NCBI GenBank assembly: GCA_949128115.1
Contig: OX421962.1
Coordinates: 103,818,836 to 103,882,835, forward strand
Direction of reading: 5' to 3'
Source of the DNA: Anaspis maculata
Lineage: Eukaryota > Arthropoda > Insecta > Coleoptera > Scraptiidae
DNA length: 64,000 nt
This document shows, one piece after another, positions 1 to 11,365 of the stretch; the first letter of the stretch is position 1; each line of letters begins with the position of its first letter. Below the pieces are notes generated by a model, which was not told the DNA's origin, searched no databases, and worked only from the letters and a program-made list of their open reading frames with translations. The position numbers and the translations under genes were made by a program.

Positions 1-304
1 GAACAAAAACAATTTAAAAACGTTGGCTTTCGAACGTTTGTTCAAACTCGTTATTAAACCGTTCAAAATATAACATCATATTTCTTTATAAAAAGGAACG
101 TTCAAATAACGTTTTCTTGCGAACGTTTGCTGAAAATCGTCCTGGAAACGTTACATTAAGAACTTAAAAATCCTGTTTCCTTATTAACGTTACATTTATG
201 TTCATAAATAAAGCGTTTGGCAAATCACGTCACACTATTGTGTCTTGATAACGGTTTTCAAGAACGTTATTTACTGAACAACAAATATAACGTTCACAAA
301 CGTT
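1..304. repeat. AACGTT hexamer cluster
   Basis: Ten copies of the self-complementary hexamer AACGTT lie in 304 bases, at 19, 33, 97, 108, 122, 147, 186, 263, 289 and 299. Many sit in a slightly longer GAACGTTYR-like context. Spacing is irregular (about 10 to 80 bases), so this is neither a microsatellite nor a clean tandem repeat. It could be the edge of a satellite or transposon continuing to the left, or a cluster of binding sites. No gene is seen in it. Confidence 0.6.
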
Positions 305-971
305 AATATGATGTTTCATGCTTAGTGGGCAGAGAATGGTGATAGAATGGTTACTGTAAACTATGCGATTTCAGCCGACCCTTTCGTACCTACAAGCACC
401 GAAAATATAATTTTAATAATTAAAATAGACGTCAAAGTGTTATGATGCAGTTTTTGACTAAAGCATAAATTTGTGAAATTGGAAATCTCATAGAGATGGA
501 TAATGGTCTTCATTTTCAAGATTTCACTACACCAGGGAGCCTATTTCTAGCAGGAAGTTGATACTCGCCCCCCTGAAAATCCCGTCGGCTTACTTAGTTA
601 CAGTGAAATGATCAATATTACTGAAAAAAAAATGAAATCACGAGCATATCTTCTGTTCTACATATAATTCCAAACTGTATTTTGAAGCCGTCGTAACATG
701 ATGAATTTTCAGGTTAGATGTCTAGACTGATGCGGTGTTGCAACCTACTCCTGAACAATTTCTTGAAAAGTCAAATCAGTGATACCAAATGCATAGCATT
801 GAAGAATCTGACGCGCGGAGACCACGTCGCTCCAGAGCAATGTCGCGTGAAAACAGTGCGCCCGTTACACTATGGGTTACACTGGAGGTTATGTTTGTAG
901 CAACAAGGTTATTACATTACTTTATTTGCAGCCATTGTTGTTAAATGTAGGTATAATTGAATAATACTCAC
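305..971. other. Intron or 3' flank of the b561 gene
   Basis: This stretch lies downstream of the splice donor of the cytochrome b561 exon on the minus strand, so it is most simply its first coding intron. I found no convincing acceptor followed by the next b561 membrane segments, so the remaining exons are probably outside the window. A 60-codon plus-strand frame at 718 has no recognisable content. Confidence 0.4.
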
Positions 972-1478
972 TCCGATTGATAGCAACAAAGGGTGCCACG
1001 TGAAGAAGGTGATTTCTTGCGAAAAACACAAGTAAACCACCAAAATCGTGTACAGCAAGGTGCAGACGTGAACGCCCGTCGTGATGTGTTGCAAAATAAT
1101 CCTGAACGGCGTATATCCGTCTTCCTCTTTGCGGTTGCAGTGGCGCTGCTGCTGTCTCTGTCTCATTCCCATTCTGCTCGGATCGTTGATGGAATGGTAA
1201 TCGGCAGAGCCGGCTGCCGTTCTCGGTTGTCCAGGAGTTGGTTGATGACGAAGAGGGGGGTCGTCGTCGTAGTATGCTGGGGCTTCCCACTTGTAATGGG
1301 CTTCTGGCGGTTCCGTTTCCCTTGCTGTCCACGGGCCCATAGTAAGCGACACCGAGCGCTTGGGAGGGGTAGGACCTTGAAGGTTCTGATAAATCTCTTC
1401 TGCATTGTTTAGTTCGTTTGTTTCTTCGTTTGCAGTTATTGTATAATCTTGTTCTGGTTTCGGTAGCTTTGCCGACAT
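972..1478 (-). CDS. Cytochrome b561 domain-containing protein, first coding exon (partial)
   Basis: This exon encodes 169 residues. Residues 1-120 are a polar tail rich in Pro, Arg and Gln. A first membrane helix follows (about 125-152), then the motif TFFTWHPLLLSIG (about 157-169). The WHPLL stretch matches the start of the second helix in CYB561D1/D2 proteins, membrane ferric/ascorbate reductases that bind two haems through paired histidines; the His here would be one ligand. The donor GTGAGT follows a complete Gly codon (phase 0). The start is the ATG at 1478, the first in frame; the codon before it is GTG. The rest of the core is missing and probably lies off the left edge. The long N-terminal tail is unusual for the family. 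I recognise the fold but cannot say which paralogue it is. Confidence 0.72.
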
Positions 1479-2267
1479 CACTTCAGCCGACTTCTCACTT
1501 TTTCTTGGAAGGAGTAGGTATCTAATAAAATAAATAATAATTTACACAGGAAGGGAAAAATAATGGGTTATTTGGGGTCGACGGAGCTTGCACGATAAGG
1601 AGCCGTCAACTTCATCGATAGAAACGTTCGAGTACTCGAGTTAGGTAATATATATACCTTATCTCTATCTTTGGTGATGGGTGAGGGAACAGAGGGCAAA
1701 TGACTATAAAAAGCTTACAGGAAGTTTTCATTTTTGTCGTCTGAATCTTAACTAACTGTATCGCTTAGTACGCTTAGATCCTTTTATGTACTTACGTTAC
1801 AAAATAGGGGAGACCGGGGCTAGTTGACCCACTTTTCAAATTCGATTTTTTTGCGACCTTTTATATACAGGTGTCCGTTTTTCGAGGCTAAGCATGGGTA
1901 TCTCGCTTATCTTTAGAGATACAGAGTCGGTTAAATTAGAAAAAAGTTGCGAATTTTCATGACGATCAATGATCCAAAAAGATATTTGACTTGTCAGTTT
2001 TAGTTTTCGAGATATCGAGAAAAAACAGAAATTTGTAATTTTTGTTTTTATTTTTTATTTGAAAAACGGTTGAAGGTAGCCTTTTCTTATCAAGACATTA
2101 TGCAGGCACTTTTCCAAGGGGAATTCATTGTTGCCAAAATCTTCATTCTAGCTTTCAAAACAACCGAGATATGACATTCAACTTTTTTTTCTCTTATGGG
2201 CGCCATATTGGATTTTGACATTTTTGAATACAATTTTTGATTCTGATTCTTGTCCATTTGGATTTAG

Positions 2268-2638
2268 TAATGAAGGATTTTCTCTTGAGGTAGATTTTTG
2301 GACACAAATAAGTAAAAACTCTAGGTATTTGCCGACGTTTCGATTTAATTAAAATCTTTTTCAAGGCTCATGACCTATTTACTTTAAATAATTATTGAAT
2401 GAATTATAACTGACATTTTTGTGCAGTAAACTGCTTAACAAGTCAGGCAGGAATTCCAGGACTTGTTAAGCAGTTTACTGCACAAAAATGTCAGTTATAA
2501 TAATTCATTCAATAATTATTTAAAGTAAATAGGTCATGAGCCTTGGAAAAGATTTTAATTAAATCGAAACGTCGGCAAATACCTAGAGTTTTTACTTATT
2601 TGTGTCCAAAAGTCTACCCCAAGAGAAAATCCTTCATT
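2268..2638. repeat. Near-perfect palindrome, arms about 185 bp
   Basis: The arms meet at about 2452 with a loop of only about 15 bases. The central sequence reads ACAAGTC, then AGGCAGGAATTCC, then GGACTTGT. Arm identity looks very high, suggesting recent formation. It lies inside the older foldback 1866-3205. Confidence 0.8.
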
Positions 2639-2649
2639 TTTGAATACAA

Positions 2650-2850
2650 TATTTTTTTCTGGTTTCAACGATGTGTCACATGCCACTGTTGAATTCATGC
2701 TTTTGAGCAAAAAAATATTTTTTTTATTTTTCAAAGAGTGCTTTGGAAACAAAATCAGCACCGACAATAAAAAAAAACGTGAATGTTGAACATTTATTCA
2801 ACAGTGACATGTGGCACATCGTTGTAACCAGAAAAGAATACCGTATTCAA
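2650..2850. repeat. Inner inverted repeat of the 1866-3205 foldback
   Basis: A segment with the core GATGTGTCACATGCCACTGT near 2670-2690 is repeated inverted near 2800-2825 (ACAGTGACATGTGGCACATC). It is flanked on both sides by CTGGTTTCAAC-like and GTTGTAACCAG-like arms. The spacer is AT-rich. Confidence 0.65.
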
Positions 2851-3744
2851 AAATATCAAAATCCAATATGGTGCCCATTAGAGCAAAAAGTTGAATGTCG
2901 TATCTCGGTTATTTTGAAAGCTAGAATAAAGATTTTGGCAGCTTTGGATTCCTCTTGAAAAAGTGCCCTGACAATATCTAGATTAGAAAAGACCACCTTC
3001 AACCGTTTTTTGGATAAAAAATAAAAACAAAAATTCAAATTCCTGTTTTCTCACGATATCTCGAGAACTAAAATCGATTCGTCAAATTTCTTTTTGGATC
3101 ATTGATCGTCATAAAAATGCGCAGCTTTTTCCTAATTTAACTGACTTTGTATCTCTCAAGATAAGCGAGATACCCATGCTTAGCCTCGAAAAACGGACAC
3201 TACTTATGCCATATTGAATTTCTGTTATGACGTTGTACCTAGTTAAGGGGTTTCTGTGCGACTAAAAAAAATGTTGACAGAAATCGGTTTTATTTAATTT
3301 TTTTCGTCAAGTAGAAACTCCTCCAAAACGAAAATGTACGGGCAATGCTATCAAATTTTGAAAAGGACCCCGCACATTCCTTATGGGATTTGGCTCCCCG
3401 GGGTATTTGGCTCAAACTTTGATATGTTGTAGCCCTTGTTGAGGTGATCAAACTTTATCATTGCGCAAATCCTCTTAACTTAATGGTTCACCCCGAGGTT
3501 CACCCTCTAAAGGGGGTGGAATGCCGGTAGTCACAGAACTAATTTATTGCAGTTATGGGCTTCAATGAGCAAAAGGTGGATCTATTTTGACACCACGAGG
3601 TGGTTCTAAGGTTATACTTGCCATAACTTTGAGCTGGTCAACATATCTCAGAGACTCTTATTTTTAAAACCACCCTTAGCATTTCGAAAAATGACTGAAA
3701 AATCAAAGTCGAATAACGACCAAAATAAACAGGGAATTTTTTTG

Positions 3745-3950
3745 AATTTTTTTTATTTTTTTAATTTATTTATTTAATTGTCTTATTTTACGAGGCGGCA
3801 TTCAGCTATAAGCTGCTCTACCATGCAACCTCGGGAACAGCACAAAATATCCATGGATGAAGTAGGATTCGAACCCACACAGGGCAGCGCGAATGGTTTG
3901 GCTTGCCATCACCTGTACCACTCGGCTACCACCGCTCCCATTCCGAAAAT
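3745..3950 (-). mobile_element. tRNA-derived SINE
   Basis: On the minus strand the element opens GGGAGCGGTGGTAGCCGAGT. TAGCCGAGTGG matches the pol III A box, and GGGTTCGAATCC about 50 bases later matches the B box. It ends in an A/T-rich tail (AATAAATAAATTAAAAAAAT). The head looks like a class II (Leu/Ser-type) tRNA but lacks a foldable anticodon arm and acceptor stem, so it is a SINE head and not a tRNA gene. It is inserted in the composite foldback 3281-5290. Confidence 0.75.
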
Positions 3951-4902
3951 GTGTCCGAAAATTCCTGACACGGTATGTTCAAGGTGTTGCTGATCAAGTA
4001 TTTTATGCGAATCAACCCCTAAAATCTGGCGTTCACCCTTCAATAAATTATGAACTTCTGCTTTGCGCTACTGAAAATAAATTGTTTCTTGTTAATGAAT
4101 TTCCACTATTTTAGCATCATGTCTAGGAAAGGGTGATACATGATACATTTTCATCCCTTATGTCTACCCTTCCTTACCCTTATAACACCTATATACCCTG
4201 GTAGTTTTTTAGAAATGATTAGTTTAACAAGTTCAACTCATTCAACTAGAAAATGTGCAACGAGTGCTTCCACTGACAATTTGGGAGAAACGATTAGGGT
4301 ACTTATAGGAGCTATAGAGGTAAGGGGTGGACCAACTTTTTTCAACACATAACATGTTACAGTCGTAGAAACTTATTTTAACTTATTATCAAGAAACAAT
4401 TTATTTCTAATAGGGCAGAGCAGAAGTTGATAATTCAGTGGAGGGTGAACGTCAGATTTTAGGGGCTGGTTCGCAAGAAATAATGGATCAGCATCACTTT
4501 GAACATACGGTGTCAGAAATTCAAAAAAAAATCCCGTTCATTTTGGTCGTTATTCGACTTTGAATTTTCAGTCATTTTTCGAAATGCTAGGGGTGGTTTT
4601 AAAAATAGGGGTCTATGAGATATTTTGACCAGCTCAAAGTTATGGCAAGTATAACCTTAGAACCACCTCGTGGTGTCAAAATAGATCCACCTTTTGCTCA
4701 TTGAAGCCCATAACTGCAATAAATTAGTTCTGTGACTACCGGCATTCCGCCCCCTCTAGAGGGTGAACCATTGAGTTAAGAGGATTTGCGCAATGATAAA
4801 GTTTGATCACCTCAACAAATGCTACAACATATCAAAGTTTGAGCCAAATCCCCCGGGGAGCCAAATCCCATAAGGAATGTGCGGGGTGAATGTGCCTTTC
4901 TG

Positions 4903-5203
4903 AAAATTTTTGAAAATTTTTGATTTTGATTTTTGAAAATTCAAAAACCAGACAGCATTGACAATACATCTCTCCTTAAGGAAGTCGCATGAATAATTTT
5001 AACTTTCTATTTTCAAAAAAAAGGTACCAAAAATGATTTCTACAAATTCACTTTTTCATGTCTACGAGAAATCATTTTTGGTACCTTTTTTTTGAAAATG
5101 GAAAGTTCAAATTTGGCATGCGACTTTCTTGAGGAAAGATGCATTGTCAATGCTATCTAGTTTTTGAATTTTCAAAAATCAAAATCAAAAATTTCAAATA
5201 TTT
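4903..5203. repeat. Palindrome centred near 5052
   Basis: The arms are inverted copies of about 140 bases. They contain GGTACCAAAAATGATTTCT on the left and its complement on the right, and both ends are rich in TTTTGAAAATTC. It lies between the arms of the composite foldback. Confidence 0.75.
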
Positions 5204-5231
5204 TTTGGAAATTCTTAAAATTTGACACATT

Positions 5232-5400
5232 TCCTTTTTGGAGGAGTTTCTACTTGACGAAAAAATTAAATAAAACCGATTCCCGTCAACAACTTTTTTA
5301 TTCGTATCAGAAACCCCCGAGGAAACCCCTAAAGGGGTTGTTGACGGGAATCGGTTTTATTTTATTTTCTTCGTCAAGTAGAAACTACTCCAAAAAGAAA
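5232..5400. repeat. Inverted repeat centred near 5315
   Basis: Left arm 5232-5292 and right arm 5336-5398 carry CGTCAAGTAGAAACT and ACCGATTCCCGTCAACAAC in opposite orientation. The right arm is also a direct copy of 3281-3345, so three copies of this arm exist within 2.1 kb. Confidence 0.75.
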
Positions 5401-5447
5401 ATGTACAGGCAATGCTATGCTTTTAGAAATTTTCAAAATTTGAATCA

Positions 5448-5576
5448 TGTCAGACGTTTAATCGCACGAGTTATGGATCTAGAGGAGGTTCTAAATATTG
5501 TCGCAATGCTTTCGATTGTGTCACCTCTTTCTCGCATCCTTGCCACGATGACTAACTCATCAGCGGATAAGTTTTT
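5448..5576 (-). pseudogene. Tc1/mariner-type transposase N-terminal HTH fragment
   Basis: About 43 codons read LSADELVIVARMRERGDTIE and then SIATIFRTSSRSITRAIKRL. This looks like the first helix-turn-helix of Tc1-like transposases (activation-type helix, 'SIA' turn, recognition helix with SSRSITRAI). The frame stops directly after RLT, and nothing resembling the second HTH or the DDE catalytic core follows. It is a fragment. Many foldbacks in the window duplicate TA, the target of this superfamily, but no sequence link between them and this scrap is visible. Confidence 0.55.
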
Positions 5577-5687
5577 GAGGGTTATGAAGATAAAATTAAT
5601 TTCTATTGTCAGAATTACATTCAGGAGAAACGGAACCAATAGGATTGATACCAAACACTTGAGCATACAAAAATATCTTTATCCCCT

Positions 5688-7497
5688 ACGTAGGGGAGAG
5701 TGGGGATCCTTGGGCAGGTGGGATGCCTGGGCACTTGGGATTCAAATTTGGCGCGTTGGTATAACCGATTCCTGATGGCCCTTGTTACAATGCCCCATAG
5801 ATGGCGCAAATGACCACTGTATATTTAAACCTTAGTGTAACCTGTTGAAGCTGAAATCGTCGCACGAAAATTTCAACTTGAAAAAGTAGTGTTCGCAGGT
5901 GCCGTGATTTTCGTCCTGTCGATGGAAAACTACGGTAAATGTATTGTTTCTGAATTTTCTGTTATACTTCAATGTCAGACGCTTGTAATGGTGTATTACG
6001 TTGTTCTATGGGAGGGATTTTTCTTTGTGATCTTTCCAATCAAATATTTTTTGCGTGTAGTGGGATGGTTGGGCACGTAGCAAAGTGGGAGAGATGGGCA
6101 TGCCCATTGCTCCCGCACTATGCAGTGCTCATCCCTCCCTTCAAGATCTCTCTTTCATTTTTCAGGTCGCGATGCCTTTTCATTATAAAAAAAGACAGAT
6201 CTCGCTAAAGTCCCTTTGGATATTAATCAAAGGGCAATAGAAAAAGTCCATGGTTAAGCAAAAATTCATCCAACGGCCAAAAAATACAACATCCCTAGGT
6301 CTTTTCTCCAGCGCTATCTCAAATAGGGTGATTGCATGAAATTCGTTCACCTGATCACTGGCAGGCAGCGCAAGGATGAAGTTATGTTTTGACGTTTGTT
6401 AGGGAATTGCATTGGGGCCATAGGCAAAGATTGGGACACATAACAGGTGTAAGGTGTATTGTTAAATGATTAGAAATCACAATCTCGATCTCGTAAAACG
6501 TCGAACAAACCAGCATGTGAACAAAACACGTAAAAATTACAGTATTTAGTGAGGTTATTCCGGTTGACGTTGACTCCGCATGGATGAAACTTGACAGATG
6601 ACAATGACACTATTGACATTTTGCCATATACTCCCTCTACATGCAATCACCCTATTGGAGCGACCTTTCAAAAATCGAACAATTTGTGACTCGGCAAATA
6701 TTCACTCTCCTGCTGAGGAAAAAGCATTGACCGAGTATTTAGCCAGATGTTCTCAGTTGCACTATAGCCTTACTAAATTGTCCTTGAAAAAATTCTACGC
6801 CTCAAAAAATTAACACTTTTGACACTCTTTCCTTTGGCATCCTGTATATCATGGACAAAGTCGACATAACGTCTTGTAGCCGAAGAAATGCTCTACCAGC
6901 ACCATCTACTTTTTTCAAATCGGATATCTTTTCCCAAAGAAATCTTTCCTTGAAATTTGAGCAAATTTTTGTCTATGCTTAACTTTTGACAAGCAGTTTA
7001 TTTGCTTGACAAACCGTTATGGATTTTACAAAATCTGAAGTAAAGAGCTTTCTTCCTATTTTGGTTTTCGTTTGTATAAAATTAAATTTTTGATAATCGG
7101 AAAATTGTTACAGAATGTGACCTGACTTTTTTTGAATTTAGTTTTCTACTGAGTTGAATTTATGTTACTGAATAATAGTATGTAATGTCTTTGGAGATAT
7201 TTTTATGTCCATACATTTTTTATTTGCTCTCATTTTTATTGTTGCCCAAGCCTCCCACACCCAGTGCCCAAACCTCCTCCTAGTAGGGAGACTTGGACAG
7301 TTAGACATGTGTTCCCTAAATCTTTTTTTTGTATAAGAAAAAATCTTTCAAAACGTTTTTAACTTTGTTTATTTGATGCGCAAGATACTCCCAAAAGCAG
7401 GTATAAAAAATCGTGGCGGTAAGTTTAGTTGAATTTATATTACAGTGAAATTCCTAAAAATGTGCCCAAGGATCCCCACTCTCCCCTAAGGGTTGCT
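5688..7497. repeat. Foldback element with GGGGAGAGTGGGGATCC ends
   Basis: The left end at 5688-5735 (AGGGGAGAGTGGGGATCCTT, then GGGCA) is answered at 7444-7497 by TGCCC followed by AAGGATCCCCACTCTCCCCT. A second phrase, with GCCCAAGC and CACCCAGTGCCC near 7244, mirrors the left side. An inner inverted pair sits at about 6318 (AAATAGGGTGATTGCATG) and 6638-6658. The spacer is AT-rich with no recognisable gene. Confidence 0.65.
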
Positions 7498-8769
7498 TTA
7501 AGGGACACCCTTACTGGGTTGAAAAATGCATCATTCTATGCGATTGAAGGTGGAATAAGAATTTTGCCTGTAAATCTTTTTGTTCTCGAGTTACCAATTT
7601 TTGGTCTTTTATTCAAAATAACTCTTAACAAGAATTATCTAAAAGGGACTAATACGGTTATACTGTGGTAAGTCTGATGTGCCGCACTATGCTTATCAGT
7701 TCATCTGCTGTCCTGCTAATATCATCGGTACTCGGCCCACAGGGATTTTAGGCACTGATTGAGGATAAACATTTTAGGGGTGTGTGGTGGAAATGTTTTT
7801 CTGGAGACTTCTTCTTTAGTTAAACTATCAACTTTTGCCAAATATTCCTCGAAAATAGGGCCCACTAAAAAGCCAATTCTCAAAAGTATACATTGGAGGA
7901 AAAAATGCCGTAACTTTTTATTAAATAAAAATATGGGGGTAAATCAAAAACCGTTGAGAGGAAAGACGTCATTCATAACTTTTTACAGGAGGACTACACA
8001 GGAACCATATCCACTCGGAACAGTTTCACGTAAGGAAGCACGTTCTTTGCAGCCCTCGGACGATCTTTGGAATGTGTTGAGAAGTTCTGCGGAAATGGTT
8101 TTTGGTCAATTTTAGTTCTTAGACCGTGCAACTGTGTCATCTTGTGGACTAAGTCTTTGCGCGTCTGTCTGTGGACTTGAAGAACACACTTCAAGCTACT
8201 TGCTCCTCGAAAAACTTTGGGAAAATCTGCTGAGGTGTTCCAATACGTTAAACAAGTGTAACGATAATTTTGTCCGCCAGTATATTTCTATCTGGTAGAT
8301 TGAAGTAGGTACAATCAAGCTCTCGGTTGCTCTCGGTCAAACTTGAACTTGCATTTTTCGACTTTTTTTTTCTTCAAAATAACAATGGATGTCATTGTAT
8401 AGTTAATTAAGCAAGTATACATTTTACTTTGCCTTTGCCTGCAGATAATAGCTGACTGTAGTTACACCTGAATCAAAGTTATGCCAAGACAAGTAAGTAC
8501 AATATTTATCTATCTACTGATGTTTTTATTAGCCCATAATATCATTCTATCGACCATAGAAATAGTTGATGATCTGCGTGATCTCCTCTTACTTGTTGCC
8601 TTCTTTACTATACGTGGCAGACCATCTGCAACAGCAGCTTTTCGTCGAGCAGTCACCCGCGTTTGCACCGGAATCATGCAATGCTCGTTTGTTACTTGAT
8701 TCTCTGAAAAAAAGAGCAATTAGAATAAGTACCCACCTAATGTTCAATTGTAAGTTGGTATGTACATTC
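7498..8769. other. No recognisable gene
   Basis: AT-rich DNA with several frames of 60 to 118 codons on both strands. None shows a known motif, and the overlapping opposite-strand frames argue against coding. The frame at 7759-8115 (118 codons) is the longest; I could not support it. Confidence 0.4.
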
Positions 8770-9240
8770 GATAGCAAAAATAGCGCCCATTCAACTTGTG
8801 ACGAAGTCGACTATTTGCTGGCGTACTCTGCCACGTAGTAGTTATACTCGAGATAAATAAAGCAATGCTATCCTTGTAATTAATTATTATGTTGCCCTGA
8901 AAGAGACCATTCGAACGTTCAATAATGGTAAGTGCTGACAGGGACCAGACCATTTTGCACCAGTATTATTGGACTTGAAACTGTTGTTGAGCATTTTTAT
9001 TTTTGAGTAATTGAGCATACACGCTGCAACCTAAACACAAATTATTTAAATATCGTTTTATTGTGGTGGTAGAAAGAAAACAAAAGCCATCGAACCAACA
9101 CCCGGTTGGTTTACTCAGTCCTCTATAAGGGAGGCATTGCTTTATCCATCTCGAGTACATACTTACCTACTACGGTAGAGCAGACCAAACAAATAGTCGT
9201 TTTCGTCATAAATTAAGTGGGCGCTATTTTCGTTGTCAAG
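8770..9240. repeat. Inverted repeat, arms about 100 bp
   Basis: The left arm at about 8780-8868 contains TAGCGCCCATTCAACTTGTG and ATAAAGCAATGC. The right arm at about 9130-9235 contains their complements (GCATTGCTTTAT and AAGTGGGCGCTA). The 260-bp spacer shows nothing recognisable. Confidence 0.65.
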
Positions 9241-9319
9241 TTTACTACCATCGTGCCAAAATGCAAGGTTGAGTCTACTAACTGCTGCACTAAAGATAAT
9301 TGCAGTAGACTATAGTGAC

Positions 9320-9800
9320 TAAGTAGATGAAGTCAATTTTGAAGATTTTGAAAGGATCGCCTACAAATTAGGTTTTATACGCTCAAAAATATTCGCTGAA
9401 GGTGAATTAGTACGTAAACTCAGTTTTGAAGACTGAAAAACGATCGTTTAGGGCGACTTAGTACAGGAACACGCGAGGGAACACGGTTATGAGGACTCGA
9501 GTACAATCGTATAAAGCGTCTTTAGTAGAGGAAGTTGGTCTCGAGGATTTTGGAGGCAGCCTCTAGGGGCAACAGAAACAGCTTTTAGAGCTCAAAAACA
9601 ATCGCTAAGATCTACTCAGTAGAGGAACTCAGTTTTGTTACTCAAAAACAATCGTCGAAGAACTTGATGCAGGAAGTCACTTTTGAGGACTCAGAACCAA
9701 TCATCGAAAGTGACGCAGTATAGAAATCTAGTTAATTGGGTTTTGAAGGCGACTTGAGATAGAAATTTAGCTTTGAGAACTGAAAAAAATCCCCGAAAAT
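9320..9800. repeat. Degenerate tandem repeat, period about 60 bp
   Basis: Successive diverged units begin AGTAGAGGAAGT or a close relative and contain TTTTGAAGACT and AAAACAATCGT (or variants). They are readable at about 9320, 9410, 9470, 9530, 9625, 9685 and 9740. The array ends immediately downstream of the MULE/SWIM coding exon on the minus strand, so it may be in its 3' UTR or in an intron. Strong divergence suggests age. Confidence 0.5.
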
Positions 9801-9816
9801 TACATAGAGGCTTGTT

Positions 9817-11365
9817 TTATGAACGTTGATAACAGAACTCACCCATTGCAAAATTTGAACAAGCCGACACAAACGCTTCTGTTGTGGTTACATCGTTCAT
9901 GTTTTGCAACATTTTTTCTAAGCCAAGCCCGACATCGCCAGGTGATTCGTCTCCGTGTTTCATGCACAAATTGTAGAACTTATCGGAAACGGCACGAGCT
10001 CGCTCTTGTATCTCCTTCATTTGCTCTTCCTTCTTGGCATTCTTCACATTCCTGGCATTGTCTGCGGTAATAAATTGCACAGAATCAGTCGTATCTTCTG
10101 CAAAATCGACTGTGTGTTCTTCAGAGTCAGTAGTTTCTTCGAAGACAATCTCAATCGTATTTTCAAAGTCGGTCGTATTTTCAAATTCGATCGTATTTTC
10201 TTTGATGTCAGTCGCGTCTTCTGCAAAATCGGCTTCTTTAGTCGGTGAGCTGGCAGAGGCAGCAATAACAGCATGGCTCTGATTCTCAATTTGATTAGAG
10301 TAAGATGGTGGCAACCAGTCGCTGTAAGGGCGGATTCCAGTTGCAATGTAACGTAAACACTGCCTAGCGCTTACGGCATCTATGTCAGCATTATAATATT
10401 CCTTATGTTTTACGACGGCTGCCCAATGTATATGTCTGCATATTCTAGTAGTTCCCAACAAGCACGTGCAGGTTAAAGCGTCTAAATTGACGACGTGGAA
10501 TGCATTTTCGCTTGGGACAACTAAAATATTTTCTGCCAACACAGCAATGCGTTTCAGCAAACCAGTCGGAGGAACGTATATACTGAGATTGCTGACCGAT
10601 TTCTTTTCATGCTGGCGATTGTCTGCCACATCCGTCAGGCGAATTTCGTAATAAGTCTCGAGCTTTGTCAAAATGAAGTCGACCATTTGAACAACGTTAA
10701 AAGCCTGCACCCTGTCGACTATTTTTTCTTTGACGATTCTCATGGCTACCTCGGTGATACGATTGTTGTCGCCTCTGCTCAGCACAGCGCTTCGGTACGC
10801 CAACACCCAGTGGACGCGTATCTGCCAGAGATCTTCCAGAAATGCAACGTAGTTTCCGTGCACAGCATTGGTTCTCGCATTTTCGTAGTTCCTAGCCAAT
10901 TCGGCCGCAGTTTTGCTGTACAATACGGATTTGAGGTCGTTGAAATATACGAACTGTTGCTGTTCAGGTATGTTGTTCCTTGCTTTCGTCAGCCACTTCC
11001 ATGCCAAACGCAGGACGTGAAAATCGCACAGGAAACATTCCGACTTGGTCCAGGCATTCCTCAAGGCGGCTTGTTCGGCACCGGAATCGTGCGTCAGAAA
11101 TACTGACGGTCCATCTGGATGACCGCCGAAGATCGCAGAATCTCCCACCATGTCCTTGAGCAGCTGGAAGCCCATCTGTATGATGTCGCTGCTTCCCGAC
11201 GACGTGATGATCACTCCGAGTGGCAGACCTCCGCAGTCGCCGTGCGTCAGCAAAAAGAATATTCTGCTGTCATCTTGGTCGATTGTTCCCGAAGAGTCCA
11301 AGAACACGGCTTGCGAAGCTGACTCGCAGTGTTGGTGCACTCGCTTCGAGAGTGGCGGGCAAATA
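9817..11365 (-). CDS. Exon 3 of the MULE/SWIM gene (transposase core and SWIM finger)
   Basis: The acceptor is TTTCTATTTTTATAG followed by TATTTGCCCGCC; phase 2 matches exon 2. Upstream in-frame codons (to 11397) are intronic. The exon carries the MULE core and SWIM finger and closes NFAMGEFCYQRS-stop if read straight through. The polypyrimidine tract overlaps the first unit of the tandem repeat that starts at about 11377. Confidence 0.8.

Larger units (their letters stand above)
1866..3205. repeat. Foldback element with nested palindromes
   Basis: The arms at about 1866-2040 and 3045-3205 are inverted copies: CAGGTGTCCGTTTTTCGAGG at the left is answered by CCTCGAAAAACGGACAC at the right. 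Two further palindromes sit inside, one centred near 2452 and one spanning about 2650-2850. The left end resembles the CAGGTGTCC end of the element at 54657-55664. No coding capacity is visible; the short ORFs are in repeat DNA. Confidence 0.75.
3281..5290. repeat. Composite foldback, arms about 390 bp plus outer arms
   Basis: Inner arms 3364-3750 and 4500-4885 are inverted copies; both carry GGAATGTGCGGGG in one or other orientation, and the phrase about the 'CACCTCGTGGTGTC' dyad. A second inner pair is 3960-4110 with 4380-4515. The outer arms 3281-3345 and 5232-5290 also pair. A tRNA-derived SINE and another palindrome (4903-5203) interrupt it. No transposase frame is visible. Confidence 0.75.

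Noticed and set aside
3780..3945. True tRNA-Leu/Ser gene
   Set aside because: The anticodon and acceptor arms do not fold, and an A-rich tail follows; SINE head.
5164..5775. 203-codon plus-strand frame
   Set aside because: It runs through two palindromes and antisense to the transposase scrap; no coherent protein.
10044..10346. Plus- and minus-strand frames inside the MULE/SWIM exon
   Set aside because: Out-of-frame shadows of the acidic Thr/Glu tail.
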